DNA of 64,000 nt from Pseudolysobacter antarcticus (GTDB taxonomy: Bacteria > Pseudomonadota > Gammaproteobacteria > Xanthomonadales > Rhodanobacteraceae), in contig NZ_CP035704.1 of NCBI RefSeq assembly GCF_004168365.1, positions 3,100,001 through 3,164,000 on the forward strand, written 5' to 3'. The notes beneath the pieces are model-generated. The model had not been told where the DNA came from and did not search any database. It saw only the letters and a program-made list of their open reading frames with translations. A program made the translations under genes and the position numbers. Within the stretch, counting starts at the first letter, position 1; every line of letters begins with the position of its first letter. This document shows positions 17,711 through 26,769 of the stretch, in pieces.

Positions 17711-20236
17711 ATGAGCGTCAGCGTTATAAAAAATTCCACCAGCGAATCCGTCGATGCGGCCTTGAACAAGCCCGCCGGCAGCGGCTGGATCGCGCACAAG
17801 TTCGGCGGATCAAGTCTGGCCAATGCCGAACGCATTCGCACCGTCGCCGATATCATGCGCGGGCGCAACGACGCCGGTCAGGTGATCGTGGTTTCCGCGA
17901 TGCAGGGTGTGACCGACGCACTGATCGAACTCGCGCATGCCGCCGCGCGCAACGACGGCTACTGGCGCCACGCGTGGAATGCGCTGAAAAAACGTCACGA
18001 AGATGCTGCGCGCGCGTTGCTCGGCGCGCAGGCACGCAGCGAACAGGACTGGCTCGCCGAACGTTTTGCCGAACTCGCCGATTTGCTGCACGCGCTGGCC
18101 TTGCTCGGCAGCCCGGCCGCCGAAGCACTCGAACTGATCCAGGGCCTCGGCGAGATTTTTTCCTCGCGCATCGTCGCCGCACATTTGAATGCCAACGGCA
18201 TCGAATATGCGTTGCTCGACGCGCGTGATGTGTTGGTGGTGCGACACGAAGATCTCGGCGTCGCGGTCGACTGGGATCAAAGCGCGACCAAACTCGCCGA
18301 ATGGCGCGTGCGTCATCCGCAAATGCGCGTGGTCGTCAGCGGCTTTGTCGCGCGCGATGTGCATAACCGCATCACCACGCTCGGACGCAACGGCAGCGAT
18401 TATTCCGGCGCGATTTTCGGCGCGCTGTTTCATGCCGACGAAATTCATATCTGGACCGATGTCGATGGTGTGCTTTCCGCCGATCCGCGGCTCGTGCCCG
18501 AGGCCGTCTTGCTGCCGCAACTGTCGTATCACGAAGCCTGCGAGCTCGCGTATTTCGGCGCCAAAGTAATCCATCCGCAAACAATGGCACCAGCGATCGC
18601 GCGCAATATTCCGGTATATATCCGCAACACCTTCCGACCCGAACTCACCGGTACGTGCATCAGCAGCCAGGCCGACATCAACAGCGCGGTGAAAGGCATC
18701 AGCACAATTCCGGGCCTCGCCATCGTCAACATCGAAGGCGCTGGCATGATCGGCGTACCGGGCACGGCGCAGCGTGTTTTCGGCGCGTTGCGCGCAGCAA
18801 AAGTTTCAGTGGTGATGATCTCGCAAGGATCGTCGGAACATTCGATCTGCTGCGTCGTGCAGGAGAAACAAGTCGACATCGCTGTGACCGCGCTCAACGA
18901 GGAGTTCATCCACGAACTCGCGCGCGGCCAATTGCAAAGCATCAATGCGACGCCAAGCATCAGCGTGCTCGCGATTGTCGGCGATGGCATGACCGGCACA
19001 CCGGGTGTCGCCGCACGTTTGTTCGGCACGCTCGCGCGCAGCGGCGTCAACATTCGCGCGATTGCGCAAGGTGCGTCGGAGCGCAACATTTCTGTCGCGA
19101 TCGAAAGCGGCGATGCTGCGCGCGCGTTGCGTGCCGCGCACGCCGGATTTTATCTGTCGCCGCAAACCATCTCGATCGGCGTGGTCGGGCCGGGCCAAGT
19201 CGGGCGCGCGTTTCTCGCGCAGCTCGCGCAGGTGCGCGAACATTTGTTGCGCACGGCAAATCTGGACCTGCGCCTTCGTGCCGTCGCGAGCAGCGCGAGC
19301 ATGTTGCTCGACGACGCGAGCATCTTGCCGCAAGACTGGCGCGAGCGGCTTGATGCGCACGGTACAGCTACTGATCTCACGCGCTTCGCCGATCATGTGC
19401 TCGCCAATCATCTGCCGCACGCGGCGATCATCGATTGTTCGGCGAGCGGCGATGTCGCCGAACATTACGCGCGCTGGATCGGCGCGGGCATTCATGTGGT
19501 GACACCGAACAAACACGCCGGCAGCGGCCCACTCGCACGTTACAAGGCAATCCGCGCGGCATCGTCACACGGCACGCGTTTCCGTTACGAAGCCACGGTC
19601 GGCGCCGGCCTGCCGATCGTGCAGACCTTGCGCGACCTGCTCGATACCGGCGATGAAATCATTTCGATCGAAGGCATTTTTTCCGGCACCCTCGCCTATC
19701 TGTTCAATCGTTTCGACGGCAGCGTGCCGTTCTCCACACTCGTGCAGGAAGCGCGCGCCGCGGGTTATACCGAGCCCGATCCGCGCGATGATCTGAACGG
19801 TCGCGATGTCGCGCGCAAGCTCGTGATTCTCGCGCGTGAAATGGGCTTGCAGATGGAAGTGGCCGATGTCGATGTCGAAAGTCTCGTGCCCGCGGAATTG
19901 CGCGAAGTCGATGGCACCGAATTTCTCGAACGGCTGGTCGAGGCCGATGAAATTTTCGCCACGCGTTTCGCCACCGCACATGCCGCCGGTAAAAAACTGC
20001 GCTACGTCGCGCGCCTCAACGCCGCCGGGCAAGCGCATGTCGGTCTGGTCGAATTGCCCGACGATCATGCGTTTGCGCACCTGCGCCTGACCGATAACAT
20101 CGTGCAGTTCACCACGCGTCGTTATCGCGACAATCCGCTCGTCGTGCAAGGTCCCGGCGCGGGGCCAGACGTGACCGCCGCTGGCGTGTTCGCCGATCTT
20201 TTGCGTATCGCCGCGACTCTCGGAGCGCGCGTATGA
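17711..20236 (+). CDS. thrA: Bifunctional aspartate kinase / homoserine dehydrogenase I
   Basis: An 841-residue enzyme for two steps of threonine and methionine synthesis: phosphorylation of aspartate and NAD(P)H reduction of aspartate semialdehyde to homoserine. The kinase part begins with [16 protein letters not shown] (Lys-Phe-Gly-Gly-Ser-Ser signature); two ACT regulatory modules lie near residues 330-465 ([39 protein letters not shown]). The homoserine dehydrogenase part starts at about 480 with [16 protein letters not shown] (nucleotide-binding loop) and holds [20 protein letters not shown] and [14 protein letters not shown]. Threonine feedback is expected from the ACT modules. The stop overlaps the thrB start by four bases (ATGA). 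Length is close to that of E. coli ThrA (820). Confidence 0.97.
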   Translation: MSVSVIKNSTSESVDAALNKPAGSGWIAHKFGGSSLANAERIRTVADIMRGRNDAGQVIVVSAMQGVTDALIELAHAAARNDGYWRHAWNALKKRHEDAARALLGAQARSEQDWLAERFAELADLLHALALLGSPAAEALELIQGLGEIFSSRIVAAHLNANGIEYALLDARDVLVVRHEDLGVAVDWDQSATKLAEWRVRHPQMRVVVSGFVARDVHNRITTLGRNGSDYSGAIFGALFHADEIHIWTDVDGVLSADPRLVPEAVLLPQLSYHEACELAYFGAKVIHPQTMAPAIARNIPVYIRNTFRPELTGTCISSQADINSAVKGISTIPGLAIVNIEGAGMIGVPGTAQRVFGALRAAKVSVVMISQGSSEHSICCVVQEKQVDIAVTALNEEFIHELARGQLQSINATPSISVLAIVGDGMTGTPGVAARLFGTLARSGVNIRAIAQGASERNISVAIESGDAARALRAAHAGFYLSPQTISIGVVGPGQVGRAFLAQLAQVREHLLRTANLDLRLRAVASSASMLLDDASILPQDWRERLDAHGTATDLTRFADHVLANHLPHAAIIDCSASGDVAEHYARWIGAGIHVVTPNKHAGSGPLARYKAIRAASSHGTRFRYEATVGAGLPIVQTLRDLLDTGDEIISIEGIFSGTLAYLFNRFDGSVPFSTLVQEARAAGYTEPDPRDDLNGRDVARKLVILAREMGLQMEVADVDVESLVPAELREVDGTEFLERLVEADEIFATRFATAHAAGKKLRYVARLNAAGQAHVGLVELPDDHAFAHLRLTDNIVQFTTRRYRDNPLVVQGPGAGPDVTAAGVFADLLRIAATLGARV

Positions 20237-21156
20237 GGATGCAGGCAAGCGCCTTTGCACCAGCGAGCGTGGGCAATATCGGCGTGGGTTTCGACATTCT
20301 CGGGCACAGCATCGCCGGACCGGGTGATCGAGTCAGCGTACGACGCATCGAACACCGCGACGTGCGCATCGCGGCGATCCGCAACGCCGCGATCGAGCTG
20401 CCGTTCGAGGCAGAAAAAAATACTGCGGGTGCCGCCTTGATTGCACTGCGCGATGCGCTCGTACTCGACTACGGGTTCGAGATCGAGATCGACAAGGGCA
20501 TCGCATTTGGTTCAGGCATGGGCGGCTCGGCGGCATCGTGTGTCGCCGCACTAGTCGCGGCGAATGCATTGCTCGACAAGCCGCTCGATGCGCACGCGTT
20601 GTATCCGTTTGCGCTGGTCGGCGAAGCCGTTGCCAGCGGTGGGCGTCACGGCGACAACGTCGGGCCGATGTTGCTCGGCGGCATGGTGTTGGCAACCGCC
20701 GAACGCCTGACGCCAATTCCGGTTCCGAGCGCGTGGCATTGTGTTGTCGTGCACCCTGAATTCGTACTCGAAACCCGCCGCGCACGCGCCGCGCTGACCG
20801 GTCATTACGCACTGCCGGAATTCGTCGCGCAGAGCGCCAATCTCGCGCAGTTTCTCGCCGGCTGTTTTCTCGGCGACAACAGCCTGATCAGCGCCGGACT
20901 CAAGGATGTTCTTGTCGAACCGCGCCGCGCTGCATTGATCCCGGGTTTCGCTGCGGTCAAGCAAGCCGCGCTCGATCATCATGCGTTTGGCGCAAGTATT
21001 TCCGGTGCCGGACCGAGCGTGTTCGCGTGGTTCGAATCCGCCGCTACGGCGCACGCTGCGTCTGTAGACATGCAGGCAGCATTTGCCACGGTCGAGCTGC
21101 ACAGCGAAGCGTTTGTGTCGCCCGTTGCCGGCCCCGCGGCAGAGGTGCTGGCATGA
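20233..21156 (+). CDS. thrB: Homoserine kinase (GHMP family)
   Basis: A 307-residue enzyme that phosphorylates homoserine with ATP. The GHMP phosphate loop is visible as [19 protein letters not shown] (the Pro-x-x-x-Gly-x-Gly-Ser-Ser type, here with Ser-Gly-Met-Gly-Gly-Ser-Ala), the N terminus has [20 protein letters not shown], and the C-terminal [14 protein letters not shown] is the third GHMP motif. It overlaps thrA and thrC by four bases each, so translation is probably coupled. The set is the normal threonine pathway order. Confidence 0.96.
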   Translation: MRMQASAFAPASVGNIGVGFDILGHSIAGPGDRVSVRRIEHRDVRIAAIRNAAIELPFEAEKNTAGAALIALRDALVLDYGFEIEIDKGIAFGSGMGGSAASCVAALVAANALLDKPLDAHALYPFALVGEAVASGGRHGDNVGPMLLGGMVLATAERLTPIPVPSAWHCVVVHPEFVLETRRARAALTGHYALPEFVAQSANLAQFLAGCFLGDNSLISAGLKDVLVEPRRAALIPGFAAVKQAALDHHAFGASISGAGPSVFAWFESAATAHAASVDMQAAFATVELHSEAFVSPVAGPAAEVLA

Positions 21157-22499
21157 TGCGGTATGTCAGCACACGTGCTTTGGCACACGCCGAGGCAACA
21201 CCGATTGCGGTCGGCCTGAGTGACGCGCTCAACGCCGGACTCGCGCCCGATGGCGGTTTGTATGTGCCGCAATCGTTGCCGCATTTTGCACCGCAGGATT
21301 TTGCCGGCGCGACCACGCTGCCGGCGATCGCAAAAATTCTGCTGCAGCCATTCTTCGCTGGCGACGCGCTCGAATCCGAACTCGCTGCAATCTGCGATCA
21401 GGCATTTACCTTCGCCGCGCCACTCAAACGATTGCCGCTCGCACAAACTTACGCGCTCGAACTTTTCCATGGCCCGACCGCCGCGTTCAAGGATTTCGGC
21501 GCGCGTTTTCTCGCGGCGTGTTTGCAGCGCATCCAGCGTGACGATGCACGAGTGCTGACGATTCTGGTCGCGACCTCCGGCGATACCGGTAGCGCGGTCG
21601 CCGCGGCGTTCCACAACGTACCCGGCATTCGTGTGGTGATCCTGTATCCCGATGGTTTGGTGTCGCCGCGCCAAGCGCATCAACTTGGCTGCTTCGGTGA
21701 CAACATCAGCGCGCTGCGCGTGGCTGGCACGTTCGACGATTGCCAGCGTATGGTCAAGCAAGCGTTTACCGATACGACGCTGCGCGAATTGCTGCCGCTG
21801 AGCTCGGCCAATAGCATCAGCCTCGGGCGATTGTTGCCGCAGATGAGTTATTACGCGTGGGCGGCGCTGAGCCATTGGCGCGAGCACAATAGCCCGCTGA
21901 ATTTTGTCGTTCCTACCGGCAATCTCGGCAACGCGATGGCCGCGCTGCTCGCGCGCGCGATCGGCCTGCCGCTCGGCGAGATCGTGCTCGCAACCAATGC
22001 CAATCGTACCCTGCCCGACTTTTTCGATAACGGCGAATACCGCGCGCGACCGAGCATCGCCACCATCGCCAATGCGATGGACGTCGGCGATCCGAGCAAC
22101 TACGAACGCCTTCGCTGGTTGTTCCCCGATACCAACTCGCTGCAAAAAACGCTGCGCGCGATTGCCGTCGACGATGCCACGATTCGCACGACGATTGCCG
22201 CCGGCGAAAAACGTTACGGCGAAATCTGGTGCCCGCACACCGCAGTCGCGACGCATGTGCTCGAACAATTGCGCGCGGAAAATACGCAGGGAGATTGGGC
22301 CATCGTCGCTACCGCGCATCCGGCGAAATTCGATACCGTCGTCGAGCCGTTGATCGGTCATGCGGTGGCCGTGCCGCCCGCACTCGCCGCCTTGCTCGCA
22401 CGCCCGGCACATGCCGAGCCGATGCACGCCGAGTATGCGCAGTTGCGCGAGTGGCTGTTGCAGCGTCGAGATCCGCACGCGGATGCGCCAACAGATTGA
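21153..22499 (+). CDS. thrC: Threonine synthase
   Basis: A 448-residue PLP enzyme that converts phosphohomoserine to threonine. The N terminus [18 protein letters not shown] is typical, and the PLP lysine is in [20 protein letters not shown]; a Gly-rich cofactor loop is seen in [17 protein letters not shown]. The frame is open upstream to 21027 inside thrB; the ATG at 21153 gives the ATGA overlap with the thrB stop (ATG at 21156 is also possible). It is the last gene of the operon; 70 bases later a tRNA gene begins. Confidence 0.96.
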   Translation: MMRYVSTRALAHAEATPIAVGLSDALNAGLAPDGGLYVPQSLPHFAPQDFAGATTLPAIAKILLQPFFAGDALESELAAICDQAFTFAAPLKRLPLAQTYALELFHGPTAAFKDFGARFLAACLQRIQRDDARVLTILVATSGDTGSAVAAAFHNVPGIRVVILYPDGLVSPRQAHQLGCFGDNISALRVAGTFDDCQRMVKQAFTDTTLRELLPLSSANSISLGRLLPQMSYYAWAALSHWREHNSPLNFVVPTGNLGNAMAALLARAIGLPLGEIVLATNANRTLPDFFDNGEYRARPSIATIANAMDVGDPSNYERLRWLFPDTNSLQKTLRAIAVDDATIRTTIAAGEKRYGEIWCPHTAVATHVLEQLRAENTQGDWAIVATAHPAKFDTVVEPLIGHAVAVPPALAALLARPAHAEPMHAEYAQLREWLLQRRDPHADAPTD

Positions 22500-22526
22500 C
22501 GACAGGTATCGTGTGCAATGCGGGGC

Positions 22527-22555
22527 TTGGCGTGCCCGACCCCGCGCGCTATGAT
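22527..22555 (+). promoter_or_regulatory. Promoter of the tRNA-Ala gene
   Basis: TTGGCG (22527-22532) and TATGAT (22550-22555) are separated by exactly 17 bp, close to the sigma-70 consensus in both boxes. The mature tRNA starts 15 bases after the -10 box. Confidence 0.75.
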
Positions 22556-22569
22556 TCGACGTCACACGT

Positions 22570-22645
22570 GGGGCGGTAGCTCAGCCGGGAGAGCGCTGCG
22601 TTCGCAATGCAGAGGTCGAGGGTTCGATCCCCTTCCGCTCCACCA
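22570..22645 (+). tRNA. tRNA-Ala (anticodon CGC)
   Basis: A 76-base cloverleaf with encoded CCA end. The acceptor arm pairs GGGGCGG (22570-22576) with CCGCTCC (22635-22641); the anticodon stem CTGCG/TGCAG encloses TTCGCAA, giving anticodon CGC for the Ala codon GCG; the T arm GAGGG-TTCGATC-CCCTT is intact. Its 3' part is repeated at 25632-25650 at the far edge of the inserted region. Confidence 0.96.
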
Positions 22646-22685
22646 TTTCGTACTCCAACGCAGTCCAAAGAAGGCCGGGAAACCC
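22622..22685 (+). repeat. Left copy of a 62-64 bp direct repeat (tRNA 3' end and flank; att-like)
   Basis: Starts in the T loop of tRNA-Ala and runs through the CCA end into the region downstream (TACTCCAACGCAGTCCAAAG, then GGCCGGGAAACCC). The second copy is at 25632-25693 with about eight substitutions and a 2-base deletion. Such a repeat of a tRNA 3' end is the classical footprint of site-specific integration. The left copy stops exactly where the IS3 end begins (22686). Confidence 0.7.
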
Positions 22686-22923
22686 TGAACTGCCCCGGGA
22701 ATCGCAAGCACTTCCAGCCTATGATTTGAGCATGGGAGGAGCTCCCATGACTACGCAACGTTTTACCCCCGAATTTAAAGAAGAAGCGGTTCGGCAGATC
22801 GTCGAACGTCGTTACTCTGTATCAGAGTTGTCGGCGCGTGTGGGTGTGTCTGCCCATAGTCTTTACAAGTGGGTCAATGCGCTTGCGAGCGGCTGCGTCG
22901 AAATCCACCAACTCCTTACTCTC
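22686..22923 (+). mobile_element. Truncated IS3-family element (left end and start of orfA)
   Basis: TGAACTGCCCCGGGAATC at 22686 resembles the terminal repeat of IS3-family (IS51-group) elements. It is followed by a start MTTQRFTPEFKEEAVRQIVE (ATG at 22747) and a helix-turn-helix (RRYSVSELSARVGVSAHSL, then YKWV) typical of the OrfA transposase. Similarity to a transposase ends near 22880 and the frame runs on into the next gene. The rest of OrfA, all of OrfB and the right end are absent, so the element is dead. Confidence 0.75.
22747..22923 (+). pseudogene. IS3-family transposase OrfA, N-terminal fragment
   Basis: About 45 residues of an IS3 OrfA (DNA-binding helix-turn-helix region) starting at the ATG at 22747, preceded by GGGAGGAGCTCCC. 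After KWVNALASG the sequence no longer resembles a transposase. No stop codon intervenes before the ATG at 22924 of the downstream secreted protein, so translation could read through into it in frame and bury its signal peptide. I regard this as a decayed fragment and not as the true N terminus of the next protein. Confidence 0.7.
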
Positions 22924-24153
22924 ATGAAAAAAAGTCCATTTCGACAAGTGAACTGCCCTGCGCCGACCGTCGGCACTCTCCGCGCGCGCGCGGCGCTTTT
23001 TGCATCGCTGACGGTGCTGCTTGCCGCGTGGGGCGGCGGCAGCAATGCCTCCGAGAAATCGCCCGCACCGGCACCCGCACAGTCGATTAATGCAGCCCTT
23101 GGCGCTCCGGACCGCCTTCTCGGCGGGCTTGGCGCCGGCAATGCGATCTCCGACATGACCAGCCAGCAGATCAACCCGGACATCATCGACACCTACCTCG
23201 TGGGCGTCGGCCCCGGCTCATGGCCCTACTGGAACAGTCCGGACGGTGCCTATGTGACTTACGTCTCGGCCAACGACAAGGCGATCGGCGCCGTGCCGAT
23301 GTTCACGCTGTATCAGATGGCCACCAATGGCGAAGCCGACATGACCCCGGTCAACGACGTGACGTTCATGACGACCTACTGGTCGCAAGCAAAACTGATG
23401 TACCAGAAGATCGGCGCCACCGGCCAGCCCACCTTGGTCAACCTCGAGCCTGACTTCTGGGGCTTCGTGCAGAGCAAGTCTGGCGGCGATCCGACGAAGG
23501 TGCCGGCGCGCGTCAGCATGGTCACGGAGTGCGCCGGCCAGCCAGATACGGCCGTAGGTATCGCTGGGTGCCTGCTGACCCTCGGTCGGACGTATGCGCC
23601 CAAGGCGAAGCTGGGTTTCCCGCCATCGTTCTGGGGGCAGGATGCCACCAGCGTGGGCAATTTCATGGCGAAGGTCGGCGCCGACAAGGCCGACTTCATC
23701 GTGGCACAGACGAGCGACCGTGATGCCGGCTGCTTCGAAATGGCATCGCCGGTGGCCGAGTGCGCGGGGCGCGGCAACGGGCCCTTCTACTGGGACGAGA
23801 GCAACGCCACGTCACCGAATTTCAGCGACAGCCTCGCGCAATGGAGCACCACGCGCAGTATCGTCGGCAAGCTGCCCATTCTGTTCTGGCAGACGCCGAT
23901 GGGCGTGCCCTCGACGACGCCCGGCGGAACTCCGGGTCACTTCCGGGACAACCACGTGCACTACATGCTGACCCACGCCACGCAATACACGGCCATCTGC
24001 GTATTCGCCATCGTGTTCAGCGGCGGCGGTAGCACGTCGGCGAACATCACAACGGACGGCGGAGAGTTCGCACGCCTGTTCCAGTCCTACCTGGCCAACC
24101 CGGCGCCGTACCAGTGCGATCAATTGTTTTATTCGGGGTTCGAAGGCCCCTGA
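22924..24153 (+). CDS. Secreted protein of unknown function, hydrolase-like, with F-x-x-G-F-E tail
   Basis: A 409-residue protein starting with MKKSPFRQVNC and a hydrophobic export segment (about residues 19-42). The end of that segment reads LLAAWGGGSNAS, which looks like a lipoprotein signal LLAACGGG in which the essential Cys has become Trp (TGG). The body has acidic and aromatic patches reminiscent of TIM-barrel glycoside hydrolases (PTLVNLEPDFWGFVQ, GKLPILFWQTPMGV, DNHVHYMLTHATQY), but I cannot name a family or substrate. The last residues, CDQLFYSGFEGP, carry the recurrent C-terminal tail. It sits in the island next to a dead IS3 fragment that runs into it in frame, so its original promoter may be lost. 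Confidence 0.6.
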   Translation: MKKSPFRQVNCPAPTVGTLRARAALFASLTVLLAAWGGGSNASEKSPAPAPAQSINAALGAPDRLLGGLGAGNAISDMTSQQINPDIIDTYLVGVGPGSWPYWNSPDGAYVTYVSANDKAIGAVPMFTLYQMATNGEADMTPVNDVTFMTTYWSQAKLMYQKIGATGQPTLVNLEPDFWGFVQSKSGGDPTKVPARVSMVTECAGQPDTAVGIAGCLLTLGRTYAPKAKLGFPPSFWGQDATSVGNFMAKVGADKADFIVAQTSDRDAGCFEMASPVAECAGRGNGPFYWDESNATSPNFSDSLAQWSTTRSIVGKLPILFWQTPMGVPSTTPGGTPGHFRDNHVHYMLTHATQYTAICVFAIVFSGGGSTSANITTDGGEFARLFQSYLANPAPYQCDQLFYSGFEGP

Positions 24154-24462
24154 CTGTGACCTGCCACGCCGCTTTGCTGAAATGTGTAGATGTATGCCTT
24201 TGGTCGAGCTCTGCGATTTTCAGCTTGGAACTTATCCGTAACGCGAGAACTTCGTCCGCTTTACGATTACTTGATCACCCAAATTCGTTCCACCGATAAT
24301 TTGGTAATCATGAAGTGTTATGAGGGTTGGTATCGGGACAAAAGAACCATCACTGTCGCTGTTGTCAGTTAGCGTCCGATGCTAATAAATCGACAGGCAA
24401 ATGGGCACTGGCGGAGGAAGCCATGGCTTTTCGTCAACTAGAACCCAATGCCACTCCTCTTA
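24154..24462. other. Intergenic stretch of the island, no gene recognised
   Basis: About 310 bases with no convincing ORF or RNA. It is visibly more AT-rich than its surroundings. The last 60 bases (24403-24462) are the start of a 79-bp repeat unit whose remainder lies on the far side of the IS5-type element. Confidence 0.6.
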
Positions 24463-25313
24463 GAGCCTGTTCAAAGTCTCAATCTATGAGACCGGCGTGC
24501 TGATACTGGCGGAATGAGATCAACCTATCCGAGTGACATCAGTCGCGCCCAGTTTGAGCAAATTCATCCTTTGCTGGAAAGCACACGCAAGAAGACCAGC
24601 CCGCGTCGGGTGGATCTGTACGAGGTATTTTGCGCGGTCCGCTACCTCCTCAAAAGCGGCTGCCAGTGGCGCATGCTGCCCACGGAGTTTCCGAAATGGC
24701 GAACGGTGCATTCGTACTTTTCGATCTGGAGCGAGCCTGACGAGAACGGCATCAGCCTGCTGGAGCGGGCGTTAAAAAATCAGGTGGGCGCGGCGCGTAT
24801 CAAGCAGGGGCGCAACGCCATGACGAGCTTCTTGATCGTTGATGCACAAAGCGTAAAGAACACCGACACGGCGACGCATAAGGGCTACGATGCCGGCAAG
24901 AAGGTCTCGGGGATCAAGCGGCATATTGCCGTGGATACGCAGGGACTGCCTCACGCTATTGCGGTGACTACAGCGGAAGTCACCGATCGCAAGGGCGCCT
25001 TGCAGGCGATGGATCGATGTCAGGCAAACCTACATCGGGTACAAAGTGTCCTAGCGGATGGCGGCTACGTCGGCCAGCCCTTTGCCGAAGCGGTCCAAGG
25101 CGCCATCGGTGCCACCGTGCAGATCGCCCAACGCAATGAATTGCATACCTTCGCCGTTATCCCGAAGCGGTGGGTGGTCGAGCGCTCCTTCGCCTGGTTG
25201 GAGAAATGCCGACGACTCTGGAAGAACTGCGAGCGCAAGCTCAATACCAGCCTCCAGTTCATTCACCTTGCCTTCCTCACGCTACTGCTCAAAAGACTTT
25301 GAACAGGTTCTTA
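24460..25313 (+). mobile_element. Complete IS5-family insertion sequence with TTA target duplication
   Basis: An 848-bp element (24463-25310) bounded by inverted ends GAGCCTGTTCAAAGTCT and AGACTTTGAACAGGTTC (one mismatch in 17). TTA flanks it on both sides (24460-24462 and 25311-25313), the three-base T-N-A duplication used by several IS5 subgroups. It carries one intact transposase gene, so it may still be active. Confidence 0.92.
24514..25302 (+). CDS. IS5-family transposase (DDE type), intact
   Basis: A 262-residue transposase in a single uninterrupted frame. The DDE triad is visible as Asp 110 (TSFLIVDAQSVKNTD), Asp 182 (SVLADGGYVGQPF) and Glu 223 (KRWVVERSFAWLEKCRRL), with the usual Y-R-E-K-like spacing in the last motif (WVVERSFAWLEKCRRLWKNC). 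The N-terminal DUF4096-type domain (RYLLKSGCQWRMLPTEFPKW) is complete. It catalyses cut-and-paste movement of its element. No frameshift is present, unlike IS5 members that need programmed frameshifting. Confidence 0.95.
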   Translation: MRSTYPSDISRAQFEQIHPLLESTRKKTSPRRVDLYEVFCAVRYLLKSGCQWRMLPTEFPKWRTVHSYFSIWSEPDENGISLLERALKNQVGAARIKQGRNAMTSFLIVDAQSVKNTDTATHKGYDAGKKVSGIKRHIAVDTQGLPHAIAVTTAEVTDRKGALQAMDRCQANLHRVQSVLADGGYVGQPFAEAVQGAIGATVQIAQRNELHTFAVIPKRWVVERSFAWLEKCRRLWKNCERKLNTSLQFIHLAFLTLLLKRL

Positions 25314-25411
25314 GCGTTCGGGCCACCTGTTTGGGCACTGGCGGAGGAAGCCATGGCTTTTCGTCAACTAGAACCCAATGCCACTCCTCTTAGCGTTCGG
25401 GCCACCTGTTG

Positions 25412-25630
25412 CTGCCAGCGGAAGTATTCTTCTTTGCCAATTATTCACGGGTACTGCAGAGTTCTTTCCAAAGCTGCACCGGCCAGCGCGCGTTGCGGTT
25501 CAGGGGAACGTGTTTGGTCATATCACCCTTAGCGATTCCGATCTGGCCATCGACGACTAGTCGCGGGCTTTCGGGGGCTCTTTGTCGAACTTGGCAGGAC
25601 AATTCTCGCAATATATGGCTTTCACGGCAT
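25412..25630. other. Island remainder, possible gene fragment
   Basis: Downstream of the second repeat copy a short open stretch (frame ending at 25560) reads AAEFFPKLHRPARVAVQG-like residues and then HITLSDSDLAIDD before a stop. It has a coding look but no start of its own and I recognise no family. It could be the tail of a gene that was cut off when the island was assembled. The rest shows nothing. Confidence 0.3.
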
Positions 25631-25631
25631 T

Positions 25632-25693
25632 GTTCGATCGACTTCCGCTACCATTTCATACTCCAATGCAGTCCAAAACAGGCCGGGAAACCC
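25632..25693 (+). repeat. Right copy of the tRNA-3'-end direct repeat (att-like)
   Basis: GTTCGATCGACTTCCGCT (part of the T loop and acceptor strand) followed by ACCATTTCATACTCCAATGC and GGCCGGGAAACCC. It matches 22622-22685 but carries changes that destroy the tRNA T stem, so it is not a functional tRNA end. The original downstream terminator of the tRNA follows directly. Confidence 0.7.
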
Positions 25694-25720
25694 ATACAGA
25701 ATAAGGGGCCGGCCTTTTTT
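25680..25720 (+). terminator. Rho-independent terminator, ancestral terminator of the tRNA-Ala transcript
   Basis: AGGCCGG (25680-25686) pairs with CCGGCCT (25709-25715) around a 22-base loop, followed by a T-run to 25720. Its left arm belongs to the repeated segment; in the left copy the right arm is replaced by the IS3 end. The simplest reading is that this terminator originally ended the tRNA transcript and was displaced 3 kb away by the inserted DNA. Confidence 0.75.
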
Positions 25721-25899
25721 ATGTCCGTTGCAATCCAATGCTATGTAGTACGATCCGGTCAAATCCTGTGTGCTTGATTGGAAACTGAGAAGCGACGTTT
25801 TAATGCTCAAGGCCGTTACCCTGTGAACCCACAAGTGCGGCATTCTCGGGAGCGGTTATCGTGGCGCGGCTTTGATCAAAACGACTCGTTGGAATATGC

Positions 25900-26607
25900 A
25901 TGGACTTTCTGAAGCTACTAAGATCGTTGGAAGAGTTCGTCTATGAAGCGCTACTCTGGCTGATCCTGGTGCCAAAGACGCTGGCGAAAATTTTGTGGCG
26001 ACCGCGTGCCATGACGGCTTATGCGGCGGCTGAGCTGGCGACGCCGGATGAGCAGCGCTACAACGAGGCCATCAGTCCTCCGCTGCTGCTTGCGCTATGC
26101 GTTGTGATCGCCCAAGTCATCGACATCGGCGTGCGCAACCAGGCCCAGATCGATGGGGGATCGTTGGCGAGTGTGCTTCTCGCTTCGGAGCAAAATTTGT
26201 TGCTCTATCGAACCATCGCCTTCGGGCTTTGGGCGCTTGCCGGCGCCGTCTATTTTCTGGTTCGATCACGCGTGTCGATCAGCCGCGAAAACTTGCGAAT
26301 GCCGTTCTATGAACAGTGCTATCTCGTTTCTCCGTTCGCCTTGTTACTATCGATCAGCATCTCCCTCGCCTCGGCCGATAGAACCAGCGCCACTGTCGGT
26401 GCAGTTTTGGCGCTATCGGGTACGCTTTGGTTCTGGCTCGTACAGGTCGGCTGGATTCGCCACAAAGCGCACTTGCCGTTATGGCGGGCCATTGCTGCCG
26501 CTACGATCATTCTTCTGATCGGTGCGGTGTCGAATGCACTCGTCGGACAGGTTCTCTCGCGTTCTCATGCCTTGCCACCTTCCACTGAGGTGCATGCAGG
26601 CAATTAA
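25900..26607 (+). CDS. Multi-pass membrane protein of unknown function
   Basis: A 235-residue protein with an amphipathic N terminus (MDFLKLLRSLEEFVYEALLW) and about four to five hydrophobic segments (LLLALCVVIAQVIDIG, FGLWALAGAVYFLV, PFALLLSISISLA, VLALSGTLWFWLVQVGW, AAATIILLIGAVSNALVG). This layout matches small 'permease'-like proteins of unknown function in proteobacteria. No catalytic motif is visible. The next gene, also a membrane protein, starts 162 bases downstream on the same strand, so cotranscription is possible. Confidence 0.75.
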   Translation: MDFLKLLRSLEEFVYEALLWLILVPKTLAKILWRPRAMTAYAAAELATPDEQRYNEAISPPLLLALCVVIAQVIDIGVRNQAQIDGGSLASVLLASEQNLLLYRTIAFGLWALAGAVYFLVRSRVSISRENLRMPFYEQCYLVSPFALLLSISISLASADRTSATVGAVLALSGTLWFWLVQVGWIRHKAHLPLWRAIAAATIILLIGAVSNALVGQVLSRSHALPPSTEVHAGN

Positions 26608-26769
26608 AACGATGCTGGCGGCCTTGGCACGGAACTGCTGGTTAAGTCAGAAGCACAAGTGTTTTCGGTGCCTGCTCGACGGTCTGCGGCGTTATGATTC
26701 CCGTCTTTCGACGCGCCTTGCGGCGGCTCGCACGCTGGGCGCCATCATGTTGCAAGGATCGACGCCAGA

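Larger units (their letters stand above)
24403..25411 (+). repeat. 79-bp tandem duplication interrupted by an insertion sequence
   Basis: The unit begins GGGCACTGGCGGAGGAAGCC. Copy 1 is 24403-24462 plus 25314-25332, split by the IS5-family element; copy 2 is 25333-25411. Both copies are essentially identical where they can be compared, so the duplication is recent or is kept homogeneous. Removal of the IS and one TTA restores a clean head-to-tail pair. Confidence 0.85.

Noticed and set aside
22726-22923. Transposase-like sequence as a true N-terminal domain of the secreted protein
   Set aside because: The signal peptide starts at 22924; a cytosolic DNA-binding domain before it makes no sense. 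An in-frame leftover of IS3 is more likely.
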